This document shows positions 54,891-63,174 of a stretch of DNA of 64,000 bases, in pieces. The stretch covers positions 69,335-133,334 of the forward strand of contig CAXBBM010000008.1 of NCBI GenBank assembly GCA_963973915.1. The letters are read 5' to 3'. The position numbers were made by a program, and so were the translations under genes. The notes below the pieces were generated by a model. The model ran no database searches, was not told the DNA's origin, and saw only the letters and a program-made list of their open reading frames with translations. The DNA comes from Polycyclovorans sp002706265 (GTDB lineage Bacteria > Pseudomonadota > Gammaproteobacteria > Nevskiales > Nevskiaceae). Numbering within the stretch: position 1 is the stretch's first letter; each line of letters opens with the position of its first letter.

Positions 54891-56090
54891 TCAGGGCACG
54901 CTGATGGTGCCGCGCACCGTGTGCGGCCAGACCCGGCCATTGCGATCCTGCAGACCGGCACCCACCGTGATGTCGTAGTCGCCGGCGTGGACCAGCGGAA
55001 AAATCGCCAGGTGGTCATTGGCCGGTGAAAGCGACCACTGGCCCTCGATCACGATGCCGCCCCGCAGCACTTCAACGTTGCGGGCAAGACTTTCCACGTT
55101 GTTGAACCCGCCATCGGTGATCAACACGATGGCGCGGTTGAAGCCGGCCGTGCCGACATGGACGACGCCGAGCTGCGATGGCGTGGTGGGGCGCAGCCAC
55201 CACGCGTCCGCTTCGCTGTCGTCCTGCGCCGGGGTTTGCGGTGGCGGCGGCCGGGGCGCGGGGCGGCGCAGCGCAGGCGGTGCGGCCGTTGGCGCAGGCG
55301 CGGTGGGCCGTGACCGGGCATCGATGTCATGTGACGACGGGGCGATGACCTGCGGCGCCAGGGGCTTGCCACTGGCCAAGGTGGGCGACGCGCTTCCCGG
55401 CGGGCCGGCGGGTGCATCAACGGCCGTGCGGGTCGGTTCGGGCCTGGGGCTGCGGCTTGCCGACGGCGCCGGTTTGGGTGTCGCGGTCGCCGTGGGCACC
55501 GGCGGCGCTTTGCTGGGCGCCGGCGTGGCGGTGGGCGCCTTGCCGGCGGTGGGGGCGGGACCGGCCTGTGCCACCTCGGTGTCTGCCGGTGGCGCGCTGG
55601 CCTCGGCCGCCGGGTCGGCAGCCGCCGCGGTTGCGGATTCAGATTCCACTGCCGAGGATTCGGCCTGCTCGGCCTGCTCGGCCTGCTCGGCCTGCTCGGC
55701 CTGCTCGGCCGCATCGACCGCGGGCACCTCGTTGGTCGCGTCCGCCTCGGCATCCGCCAGAGCAGCGAGGCGCAGGGCATCTTCGGTCAGGCGGCTGCTG
55801 TCGTCTTCCGGCGTCGTGGTGCCGGCAAGGTCTGCGTCGGGGGCGCTCATGTCTTCCGACAACTGGCCCTGCTCGGGCGGGGTGACGTCGATCACGGTTT
55901 CGTCGGCAGGCATCAGCAAGCGGCCGGAGGGCAGCGGCGCCGGTTTCAGGGGGCGATCGAGAACCTCTTCTGCCGTCACGAGATTGCGGTCCACTTCGAC
56001 CGACGTGTCGATCGGGAACAACAGGTGCAGCCCGTACGAGGTGCCCAACGCGGTGGCCACCGCAGCGAGGGTGATGATGAGCAAGCGCAT
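54891..56090 (-). CDS. unrecognised membrane-anchored Pro/Ala-rich protein with conserved-looking C-terminus
   Basis: A 399-residue protein I cannot assign. It begins with a hydrophobic segment (LLIITLAAVATALGTSYGLHLLF), probably a signal anchor. Residues about 60-290 are low complexity: acidic and Ala-rich first, with five EQA triplets in a row, then Pro/Thr/Ala-rich. The last 100 residues, from about AWWLRPTTPSQLGVVHVG to the end, look folded and beta-rich (GFNRAIVLITDGGFN, GIVIEGQWSLSPAND). The layout suggests an envelope protein with a long flexible spacer projecting a small domain into the periplasm. It faces away from the FabG-like gene and has no functional context. Confidence 0.65.
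   Translation of the reverse strand: MRLLIITLAAVATALGTSYGLHLLFPIDTSVEVDRNLVTAEEVLDRPLKPAPLPSGRLLMPADETVIDVTPPEQGQLSEDMSAPDADLAGTTTPEDDSSRLTEDALRLAALADAEADATNEVPAVDAAEQAEQAEQAEQAEQAESSAVESESATAAAADPAAEASAPPADTEVAQAGPAPTAGKAPTATPAPSKAPPVPTATATPKPAPSASRSPRPEPTRTAVDAPAGPPGSASPTLASGKPLAPQVIAPSSHDIDARSRPTAPAPTAAPPALRRPAPRPPPPQTPAQDDSEADAWWLRPTTPSQLGVVHVGTAGFNRAIVLITDGGFNNVESLARNVEVLRGGIVIEGQWSLSPANDHLAIFPLVHAGDYDITVGAGLQDRNGRVWPHTVRGTISVP
55662..55706 (+). repeat. five perfect tandem copies of a 9-bp unit
   Basis: GGCCTGCTC is repeated five times with a sixth partial copy. On the coding strand it specifies EQA five times in the unrecognised protein. Copy-number change would add or remove three residues without altering the frame. 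Confidence 0.9.
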
Positions 56091-56273
56091 GACCGATGTT
56101 TTCTCCTCGAATCGCGAAACAGGTGCCGGACTGCGTCCGTGCTTTGTTTGAGGTTATCAGGATGCCGAATCGTGAAGTGACCCGTTCGGCGGGTGGTTCA
56201 TGCGGCGAAGTCAATGCGCTGCGATAATGCCCGGCTTACCGTCGCGGCCCCATTTTTGTGTTGAGGTTTTTCC

Positions 56274-57695
56274 ATGACCGACCGTTATTTCGAGTTCACG
56301 CACTCGCCGATTGGAAAGTCGGTTTCCAACCTGCTCGGTCTGCCACAACCGCCGAAGCTGGCGCGCGCCACTGAAGCCTGGGCGCCCGCGCCCCTTGAAG
56401 GGCAGGGCGTGTTGCTGGCCGCATCGCCCAACGCCACGGCCGTGGCCGCGCTGCTGAAGGCGCTCACGGCCATGGGCGCTGCCATTCGCGTTGCGCCCCA
56501 GCATGTGGGGCTGCCGGTCATCAAGGCCGCCGCGCAGGACGCCAAGATCACGCTCAGCAGTGAGCCGGTCCGTGACGCGGGTGAACCCGGCAGCCGCGCG
56601 ATCGTGTTCGATGCCACCGGCGCCCGTCGGCCCGAAGATTTGCGCGCCCTGTATGACCTGTTCCACCCGCAGGTGGCGGCGCTGCCGGCGCAGGGACGTG
56701 TGCTGGTGATTGGCCGCGTCGCCCACGGCGAAACCGATGTGGGCGCCAGAACCTGTGCGGCGGCGCTGCAGGGCTTCGTCAAGTCACTGGCCAAGGAAGT
56801 GGGCAAGAAGGGCTCAACCGTCAATCACATCGAGCTGGAGAGCGGCGCCGAAGCGCGTCTCGAAGCTGCGCTGCGGTTTCTAATGACGCCGCACGCCGCC
56901 TTTGTGACGGGACAGACGCTGCGGGTCGGCAAGGGGCAGGGCAGCGCACCGTCACTGCCGGGCTCGCTGCAGGGCAAGGTGGCCGTGGTCACTGGCGCGG
57001 CACGCGGCATCGGTGCGGCCATCGCCGAGGTGCTGGTGCGCGAAGGCGCGCAGGTCGTGGGCATCGATCATCCCGCTCAGGAAGGCGCCCTGGGAGAAAC
57101 CCTGAGCCGTCTGGGCGGCTATGGCATGGCCCTGGACGTGACCGCCGCCAATGCCGGCGAGCGCATCGCCACCGAAGTGGCCGAAAAATTTGGCGGCATC
57201 GACGTGATCGTCCACAACGCCGGTGTCACCCGCGACAAGATGATGCGCAACATGCCGCCGCATTTCTGGGATCTGGTGCTCGACATCAATCTGGGGTCCA
57301 TCCTGCGCATCAACGAGCGCCTGCTCAAAGGCGGCCTCAACGGCGGCGCGCGGGTGGTGTGCATTTCGTCGATCGGTGGCATCGCCGGCAATGCCGGGCA
57401 GACCAATTACGGCGCCACCAAGGCCGGCATCATCGGCTATGTATCGGCGCTGGCGCCGGCCATGGCCAAAGCCGGCGGGGCCATCAACGCCGTTGCGCCG
57501 GGCTACATCGAAACGCAGATGACCGCCGCAATGCCGGTGGGTCCGCGTGAAGTGGGCCGGCGTCTCAGTTCCCTGTCGCAGGGCGGTTTGCCGCAGGACA
57601 TCGCCGAAGCCGTCGTATTTTTTGCCTCGCCTGCGGCGGCGGGCATCAACGGCAGCACCTTGCGCGTTTGCGGGCAGAACTTTGTCGGTGCCTGA
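56274..57695 (+). CDS. high-molecular-weight FabG-type 3-oxoacyl reductase
   Basis: A 473-residue protein with two Rossmann-like halves. The first (residues 1-225) lacks the SDR catalytic residues and is a degenerate, flavodoxin-like or SDR-like domain ending in MTPHAAFVTGQTLRVG. The second is an active-looking SDR with TGAARGIGAA, HNAGVTRDKMMRNM, Ser in VCISSIGG, YGATKAG and the closing AGINGSTLRVCG. This is the arrangement of FabG4/HMwFabG proteins, which reduce long 3-oxoacyl chains on CoA. It overlaps the ribA GTG start. Confidence 0.88.
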   Translation: MTDRYFEFTHSPIGKSVSNLLGLPQPPKLARATEAWAPAPLEGQGVLLAASPNATAVAALLKALTAMGAAIRVAPQHVGLPVIKAAAQDAKITLSSEPVRDAGEPGSRAIVFDATGARRPEDLRALYDLFHPQVAALPAQGRVLVIGRVAHGETDVGARTCAAALQGFVKSLAKEVGKKGSTVNHIELESGAEARLEAALRFLMTPHAAFVTGQTLRVGKGQGSAPSLPGSLQGKVAVVTGAARGIGAAIAEVLVREGAQVVGIDHPAQEGALGETLSRLGGYGMALDVTAANAGERIATEVAEKFGGIDVIVHNAGVTRDKMMRNMPPHFWDLVLDINLGSILRINERLLKGGLNGGARVVCISSIGGIAGNAGQTNYGATKAGIIGYVSALAPAMAKAGGAINAVAPGYIETQMTAAMPVGPREVGRRLSSLSQGGLPQDIAEAVVFFASPAAAGINGSTLRVCGQNFVGA

Positions 57696-58308
57696 CGCCA
57701 CGGCCTTGCGCGCGGCGGTGCGCCTGCGCCGCCTGGCGGACTCGCGCCTGCCGACGCCCCATGGCCTGTTCCGGATGGCAGTGTTTGCCGCCGGCGACGA
57801 CAAGGAGCATGTGGCCTTGTGGATGGGCGAGCTTGAAGAGGGAATGCCGCTGGTGCGCATACATTCCGAATGCCTGACCGGCGATGCCTTCATGTCGCTG
57901 CGGTGTGACTGCGGTCCGCAACTGCAGTCCGCGCTGGCGCAGATCGCGGCCGAAGGACGTGGCGCGGTGCTGTATCTGCGCCAGGAAGGTCGAGGCATCG
58001 GCCTGGCCAACAAGATTCGCGCGTATGCCCTGCAGGATGAAGGCGCAGACACCGTCGAGGCCAATCATCAGCTCGGCCTGCCGGCCGATGCCCGTGATTT
58101 CGGCATTGCCGTGGCCATGCTGGAAGCGCTGAAGGTGCGGCGCCTGCGCCTGATGACCAACAACCCGCGCAAGCTCGACGAACTGCGGCGGGCCGGATTC
58201 GAGGTGGTGGAGCGGGTGCCGATCCAGATTGTCGCCAACCCCTTCAATGCGGCTTACCTTGAAACCAAGGCCCGAAAAATGGGCCACCTGCTGGACCCGG
58301 ACGCGTGA
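57688..58308 (+). CDS. ribA: GTP cyclohydrolase II
   Basis: First step of riboflavin synthesis from GTP. The 206 residues show the three zinc cysteines in SECLTGDAFMSLRCDC, LYLRQEGRGIGLANKIRAY, the TVEANHQLGL motif and LMTNNPRKLDEL. GTG at 57688 overlaps the FabG-like stop by eight bases. No RibB domain is fused. Other rib genes are absent from the window. Confidence 0.94.
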   Translation: MPDATALRAAVRLRRLADSRLPTPHGLFRMAVFAAGDDKEHVALWMGELEEGMPLVRIHSECLTGDAFMSLRCDCGPQLQSALAQIAAEGRGAVLYLRQEGRGIGLANKIRAYALQDEGADTVEANHQLGLPADARDFGIAVAMLEALKVRRLRLMTNNPRKLDELRRAGFEVVERVPIQIVANPFNAAYLETKARKMGHLLDPDA

Positions 58309-60290
58309 CAGCGCCACGCCCGCCCAAGCCGCCCCGAAAAGGCAGCCTGCTGAGCGGTCTGGGGCAATTCTCCATGTCCACCGTGCGCGCAACACGGGGG
58401 TTCTCACCGCTGCTCAGGTTGCTGGGCAGCGAAGCCGATGCCACGCGCTCAGATTTGTCCGAGGCACTGGACAGTGCGTTTGCCGGCGTCTATCAGCATC
58501 CGCTGCTGCAGCAGAGCGGGCGGCTGACCGGTTATCTGCGGCACCGCGGCCTGATCCCCAATGAACAGTCCACCGAGGAGCTGATCCGCTTTCTGGTCGA
58601 CCAGGCCATGGCGCGCAGCCCCATGCCGGTGCCGCAGGCGCTGGTCGACGAGTTCTGGCTCTTTTTCAACGAGCTGTTCGCCAGCCCCGAGCTGAAAGGA
58701 CTCGGCGAGCTTGGGCTCGACATGGTGCGGCTGGTGCTCAAGACCTACGAGCCCATGCTGGTGGAGATCGTCAACCTGCTCAAGGCCGGGCGGCGCTTCA
58801 ACCAGTGGCAACTGGACGAGGTGATGCGCCGCGTGGCCTTGCTGCGCACCGACCTGATCATCATGCGGCGGCAGATCAAGGCGCTGCGTCACATTCGGCC
58901 GTTCTTCGCGGCCGACCCCGCCGACTTTGCCGGGCAGGCCCAGATCATTGCCCAGATGGTCCGCGAGTTCGGCCCGTTCTTCGTCAAGATGGCGCAGGTT
59001 GCGGCCGCCAATGCCGATCTGCTGCCCGACGAAATTGCCCGCGAGCTGGCCGTGTTCCACGAGGACGTGCCGGCCATGACCGAGGCCGAGGTCAACGCGG
59101 CGTTCCTGGAGTGCTACGGCGAGCTGCCGCACAAGCGCTACCTCGATTTCGACCCGGCGCGGCCGGTGAAGTCGGGGTCGATCGGCAGCGTCTATTTCGC
59201 CAAGAAGCCGTTCCTCGAAAACGGTCTGGAAGTGCTGCGGCCGGTGGTGATCAAGGTGGGGCGGCACAACATTGACCGCGAATTCGTGATCGGCAAGATG
59301 GTCATGGGCCTGGCCATCATGTCGTCGCAATACTGGGCGCCGCATTCGCGTTTGGCGCCGTTCCTGCGGGCCATGCAGGAACAGGTGGACGAGTTCGTCG
59401 CCGGGTTTGTCGATGAGCTGGATTTCGATGCCGAGGCGGCGCATCACGCACGATTTTTCGAGCGCGCCCGCCATTCGCAGATCTGGCACGTGCCCGAGAT
59501 CTACGGCCACAGCCGCCGCATCATCGAAATGGAATATCTGGCCGATGCCGTGAGCCTGCCGCGGGCGCTGGCCAAGCGCTCGCCCAGGGAGCAGCGTCGC
59601 TTTCAGCGGCAGATCGTGCAGCGGCTCAGCTTCACCGTGGTACGCCACATGCTGCGCCACCAGGAAATGCATGGCGACCTGCACCCCGGCAACATCATGA
59701 TTGGTGACGACGGCCGCCTGCACCTGATCGACTGGGGCAACGTGGTCTCGCTGGAAGGCAAGTGGAACGCCGTCTGGGACTACCTCGCGGCCGCAATTCT
59801 GGCCGATACCGGGTTGCTGGCCGACGCGCTGATCCGCATGAGCACCACGCCCGCACCCGACGTTGCGCGACGGTCGGAGGTGATCGCGGCCCTTGACGAC
59901 ACGCTGCGTCGCAAGGGCATCACGCCGCTGACCCGTCGCAACCTGCTGCGCGAACTGCGCTTGGGTGGCTGGGAGGGCCTGCATCGGCGGGGTCAGGCGG
60001 TGCTGCAGCTGATGAGCAACACCCAACAACTCGGGGTGGTGATCCGCAAGGATTATCTGCACCTTTCACGCGCCCTGTTCGCCGCGGCCGGCAGCGTCGG
60101 CACCCTGTACGAAGGCGCGCCGAAGCGCCGTCTTCTGCAGGATCTGATCCTGGGCGGCGCCCAGTTTCCGCTGATGCTGGCGCGCGAATCTCTGGCCGAA
60201 CGCCTGGGCCGAACCCGACTGGCCGCGCCGCGACCGGTGCCGGCGCTGATCTCCCGCCACGCAGACCGTCAGGCGCTTGACCGGCAGTAG
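58305..60290 (+). CDS. ABC1/UbiB-family kinase-like protein
   Basis: A 661-residue protein with about 200 residues before a UbiB/COQ8-type atypical kinase domain. Recognisable elements: KMAQ at 228-231 in the place of the family KxGQ motif, the nucleotide loop SGSIGSV at 290-296 where the family usually has an Ala-rich loop (AxSIAQV), Lys317 in VVIKVGR, the catalytic loop HGDLHPGN at 456-463 and DWG at 476-478. The C-terminal 180 residues are helical. Members support ubiquinone synthesis or act on lipids. It overlaps ribA by GTGA and precedes pyrD, a quinone-reducing enzyme, which fits a quinone link but does not prove one. Confidence 0.82.
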   Translation: MTAPRPPKPPRKGSLLSGLGQFSMSTVRATRGFSPLLRLLGSEADATRSDLSEALDSAFAGVYQHPLLQQSGRLTGYLRHRGLIPNEQSTEELIRFLVDQAMARSPMPVPQALVDEFWLFFNELFASPELKGLGELGLDMVRLVLKTYEPMLVEIVNLLKAGRRFNQWQLDEVMRRVALLRTDLIIMRRQIKALRHIRPFFAADPADFAGQAQIIAQMVREFGPFFVKMAQVAAANADLLPDEIARELAVFHEDVPAMTEAEVNAAFLECYGELPHKRYLDFDPARPVKSGSIGSVYFAKKPFLENGLEVLRPVVIKVGRHNIDREFVIGKMVMGLAIMSSQYWAPHSRLAPFLRAMQEQVDEFVAGFVDELDFDAEAAHHARFFERARHSQIWHVPEIYGHSRRIIEMEYLADAVSLPRALAKRSPREQRRFQRQIVQRLSFTVVRHMLRHQEMHGDLHPGNIMIGDDGRLHLIDWGNVVSLEGKWNAVWDYLAAAILADTGLLADALIRMSTTPAPDVARRSEVIAALDDTLRRKGITPLTRRNLLRELRLGGWEGLHRRGQAVLQLMSNTQQLGVVIRKDYLHLSRALFAAAGSVGTLYEGAPKRRLLQDLILGGAQFPLMLARESLAERLGRTRLAAPRPVPALISRHADRQALDRQ

Positions 60291-60333
60291 CGTATCTGCT
60301 GATTTTTCCGCGTTTTTCCAGAGAACCCGTCAC

Positions 60334-61362
60334 ATGCTTTATGCCGTGGCCCGCAGTGCCCTGTTTCAACTGGATGCCGAGACCGCGCATCACCTGACGC
60401 TTGCCAGCTTCAAGCACATGCCGCGGCTGGCGACGTTGCCGTTTCGTGAGGCCCCGGTGGAGGATCCGGTCAATTGTCTGGGGCTGCGCTTTCGCAATCG
60501 AGTGGGCCTGGCGGCCGGCCTCGACAAGAACGGCGCCTGCCTCGAAGCCTGGGAGCGACTGGGCTTCGGTTTCGTGGAGGTGGGCACGGTGACGCCGCGG
60601 CCGCAGCCCGGCAATCCGCGCCCGCGCATGTTTCGCCTGCCCGAGCAGGCCGCGCTGATCAACCGTCTGGGCTTCAACAACGAAGGCGTGGATGTGCTGG
60701 TGCGCAATGTGCAGCGGGCGCGCTACGGCGGCGTACTGGGCATCAACATCGGCAAGAACGCCGCCACCGCGATCGAGAATGCCGGCGACGACTATTGCAT
60801 CTGCCTCGAAAAGGTTTACCCGCACGCGCACTACGTCACCGTCAACATCTCCAGCCCCAACACCGCGAATCTACGCGCCCTGCAAACCGAGGGGCCGCTG
60901 GCCGAATTGCTGCGCGAGGTGTCGGAAACCCGTGCCGCGCTGGCCGAACGCCATGGACGGCGCGTGCCGGTGCTGATCAAGATTGCCCCCGACATGGATG
61001 CCGACGCCGTGCGGCGGGTGGCCGAAACCGTGCAGGCCAGCGGCATGGATGGACTGATCGCCACCAACACCACGGTGCGTCGTGACAGCGTCAAGGGCGC
61101 CCGCCACGCCGAAGAGACCGGCGGGCTGTCCGGTCGGCCGCTCACCGACATGAGCTGTGAGGTTCTGCGGCAGGCGCGTGAGGCGGTCGGACCAGACTTT
61201 CCGATCATCGGTGTTGGCGGCATCCACGACGCCAGGAGCGCCCAGGAACGCATCGCCGCAGGTGCCACCCTGCTGCAGGTTTACACCAGCTTTATCTACC
61301 AGGGTCCGGCCTTGATTCCGGCATTGGCCAGAGCGGTTGCTGCACCGCAACGCTCGACGTAG
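60334..61362 (+). CDS. pyrD: class 2 (quinone-dependent) dihydroorotate dehydrogenase
   Basis: Membrane-associated flavoenzyme of pyrimidine synthesis passing electrons to the quinone pool. The 342 residues have the N-terminal membrane-association helices of class 2, AAGLDKNGACLEAW, MFRLPEQAALINRLGFNNEG, the catalytic Ser in VNISSPNTANLR, and the FMN glycines in IIGVGGIHD. The ATG at 60334 gives the family start MLYAVARSALFQLDAE. Confidence 0.96.
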   Translation: MLYAVARSALFQLDAETAHHLTLASFKHMPRLATLPFREAPVEDPVNCLGLRFRNRVGLAAGLDKNGACLEAWERLGFGFVEVGTVTPRPQPGNPRPRMFRLPEQAALINRLGFNNEGVDVLVRNVQRARYGGVLGINIGKNAATAIENAGDDYCICLEKVYPHAHYVTVNISSPNTANLRALQTEGPLAELLREVSETRAALAERHGRRVPVLIKIAPDMDADAVRRVAETVQASGMDGLIATNTTVRRDSVKGARHAEETGGLSGRPLTDMSCEVLRQAREAVGPDFPIIGVGGIHDARSAQERIAAGATLLQVYTSFIYQGPALIPALARAVAAPQRST

Positions 61363-61445
61363 AGTCCTGACCACAAAATTTTGGAAGGTCGCCGGAGGGG
61401 GCGGCCGGTCCAGTCGCCTTCATTCACAAATCTTCGGGGAATTTC

Positions 61446-62579
61446 ATGACGTCAAAAGCTTCTTTGAGCGTGGCCTGCCTGGCGTTGGCAGCAGCCGGCG
61501 CCGCCTCGGCCAACGGGCCGGGCGTGGGTCACCCTTACCTGGGCGCCAATTTTGTTTACGAGGCTGGCGACAGTGACCGCCAATCGGACGACGGCTACGG
61601 CTTTCACCTCAGCTTCGGCGTGCCGGTGCTCTCTTACGAGCACCTCGACGTGGAATTTGGCTACTCGGCCCTGCAGCGCGATCGCGACATCGACGGGCGA
61701 ACCGACTACACGCGCACCCTCCACACCGATTTCCTGTACCGCTTCGCGCATCAGCACTTCTTTGGCGCTGGCGAGCCGGGCTTCAGCCGGCCTGTGCTTC
61801 ACCCCTACGGCCTCGCCGGCCTGGCACTGGTGGAAGAAGACTCAGCCGGCGACAGCGGCTATCACCTGGGGGCCAGCCTCGGCGGCGGCGCGCTGATCGA
61901 TGTCGGCCTGCCGTATGACACGCTGATCCGCACGGAGCTGCGCGCGCTCTACCAACGCAACGACGACACCGTTGCCGGTGACAGTGCCATCCTCGATTTT
62001 CGGGCGATGGTGGGTTTGCAGATGCCGATTCCCGGTTTTGGACGCGCGCCTGCACCGGTGGCGCCGCTGTTGCCGCCTCCGGCCTGCAGAGTGGCCGTGG
62101 TCGATCCCGTCACCGGCCGCAGCGATTGCGATACCGACTCCGACGGCGACGGCGTGTTCGACAGCCGGGACCAGTGCCCCGGCACCCTTTCGGGCACCGT
62201 CATCGATGCCACCGGTTGCCCGGTACAGCTGACCCCGCAGGTCATTCGGGGCGTCAATTTCGAATTCGACTCGGCCATTCTCACGGCCGACTCGAAAGTC
62301 ATCCTCGACGACACCGCCCGGGCACTGAAGGGCATGAACGACCCCAATCTCCTGATCGAGATCGGCGGCCACACCGATGACCGCGGCAGCGTGTCGTATA
62401 ACGAACGTTTGTCACAGGCCCGTGCCGAGTCGGTCCGTCAATACCTGATCGGGCGCAACGTCTCCGCCGACCAGTTGACCGCCAAGGGTTACGGCGCCAG
62501 CCAACCGCTGGCCGACAACGACACCGAAGCCGGGCGCGCCGAGAACCGCCGCGTCGAATTCCGCATCGTTCTCCGCTGA
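61446..62579 (+). CDS. OmpA-family outer membrane protein
   Basis: A 377-residue protein: signal peptide (SLSVACLALAAAGAASA), an eight-strand-like beta-barrel domain to about residue 200 with aromatic strand ends, a Pro-rich hinge (APAPVAPLLPPPA), a thrombospondin type 3 calcium motif (DTDSDGDGVFDSRDQCPGT), and the OmpA peptidoglycan-binding domain (FEFDSAILT, GHTDDRGSVSYNERLSQARA, GYGASQPLADN, AENRRVEF). It links outer membrane and murein. A strong terminator follows. Confidence 0.92.
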   Translation: MTSKASLSVACLALAAAGAASANGPGVGHPYLGANFVYEAGDSDRQSDDGYGFHLSFGVPVLSYEHLDVEFGYSALQRDRDIDGRTDYTRTLHTDFLYRFAHQHFFGAGEPGFSRPVLHPYGLAGLALVEEDSAGDSGYHLGASLGGGALIDVGLPYDTLIRTELRALYQRNDDTVAGDSAILDFRAMVGLQMPIPGFGRAPAPVAPLLPPPACRVAVVDPVTGRSDCDTDSDGDGVFDSRDQCPGTLSGTVIDATGCPVQLTPQVIRGVNFEFDSAILTADSKVILDDTARALKGMNDPNLLIEIGGHTDDRGSVSYNERLSQARAESVRQYLIGRNVSADQLTAKGYGASQPLADNDTEAGRAENRRVEFRIVLR

Positions 62580-62595
62580 GCAGGTCGCGGTGACG

Positions 62596-62626
62596 AAAAA
62601 GCCCTCGCGATGCGAGGGCTTTTTTT
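62596..62626 (+). terminator. intrinsic terminator of the OmpA-family gene
   Basis: A 13-bp stem AAAAAGCCCTCGC/GCGAGGGCTTTTT with loop GAT is followed by more T. It lies 16 bases after the stop. Confidence 0.92.
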
Positions 62627-62805
62627 ACGCGTTGATTCAGTGACGACGCTGCGGCTTCGCAGTGGGTGGATCGGCGCTCGTGCGGGCAAGGAGTGGGACC
62701 AGGAACGGGAAGGGCCGATAGCGGTGCCAGGCCCAGGCCACGATCCATCGGCATTTCTGGTCCAGAGGGCTTGCAAGGCAGTTGCCGCCAAGGCCCCGAC
62801 GCAAA

Positions 62806-62829
62806 AAGCCCCGCATTGATGCAGGGCTT
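62806..62829 (+). terminator. terminator-like hairpin, orphan
   Basis: AAGCCCCGCAT and ATGCAGGGCTT pair with one mismatch. The sequence before it is A-rich and there is no T-run after it on the plus strand; on the minus strand it is followed by TTTTGCG, so it may have served a lost minus-strand gene. Confidence 0.4.
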
Positions 62830-62869
62830 CTGAGGGTCCACGGGCATCCGCAGATGCCGAAATGGAGGC

Positions 62870-62956
62870 TGGGGTCGGATTACAATCATTACTTAAGTAA
62901 TTGATAAACTTAAAAATATAAATGAAGTGACAAATATGACCCCACTAATGACCCCA
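62870..62956. repeat. AT-rich MITE-like element with GGGGTC ends
   Basis: TGGGGTC at 62870-62876 is the inverted partner of GACCCCA at 62938-62944, with a second GACCCCA at 62950-62956. The interior is very AT-rich and contains the perfect palindrome ATTACTTAAGTAAT at 62888-62901. Size and structure fit a small non-coding mobile or REP-like element. Confidence 0.45.
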
Positions 62957-63005
62957 CCTGCAAATTTCATTGGCTGACAACTGAACCCTTGCCCCGGACT
63001 TTCGG

Positions 63006-63167
63006 GTAGCCGTTGCGCTGGGCCAGACGCTCGGCGTTCTTCTCGCCATAGGCTGCGCCGGTCAGGGCGCCAACTTCCAACTCCATCAGCCGCTGGCTGG
63101 CAAAGCCAATCATCTCGCGAAGCAGATCGGCGTCTGGGCTCTTTTCCAACAGCGCCCGCAGGTTCAT
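63006..63167 (-). pseudogene. N-terminal stub of an IS256-family transposase
   Basis: The translation MNLRALLEKSPDADLLREMI continuing to GALTGAAYGEKNAERLAQRNGY is the well-known amino end of IS256-family transposases. After residue 54 the similarity stops and the frame runs on to a stop at 62967. The DDE domain is absent, so the remnant is inactive. Confidence 0.8.
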
Positions 63168-63174
63168 ATCTCAT

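Larger units (their letters stand above)
62580..62869. other. post-ompA intergenic region without gene
   Basis: Contains two hairpin terminators (listed separately) and an undistinguished GC-rich stretch. Open frames here are short and family-unlike. Confidence 0.5.
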
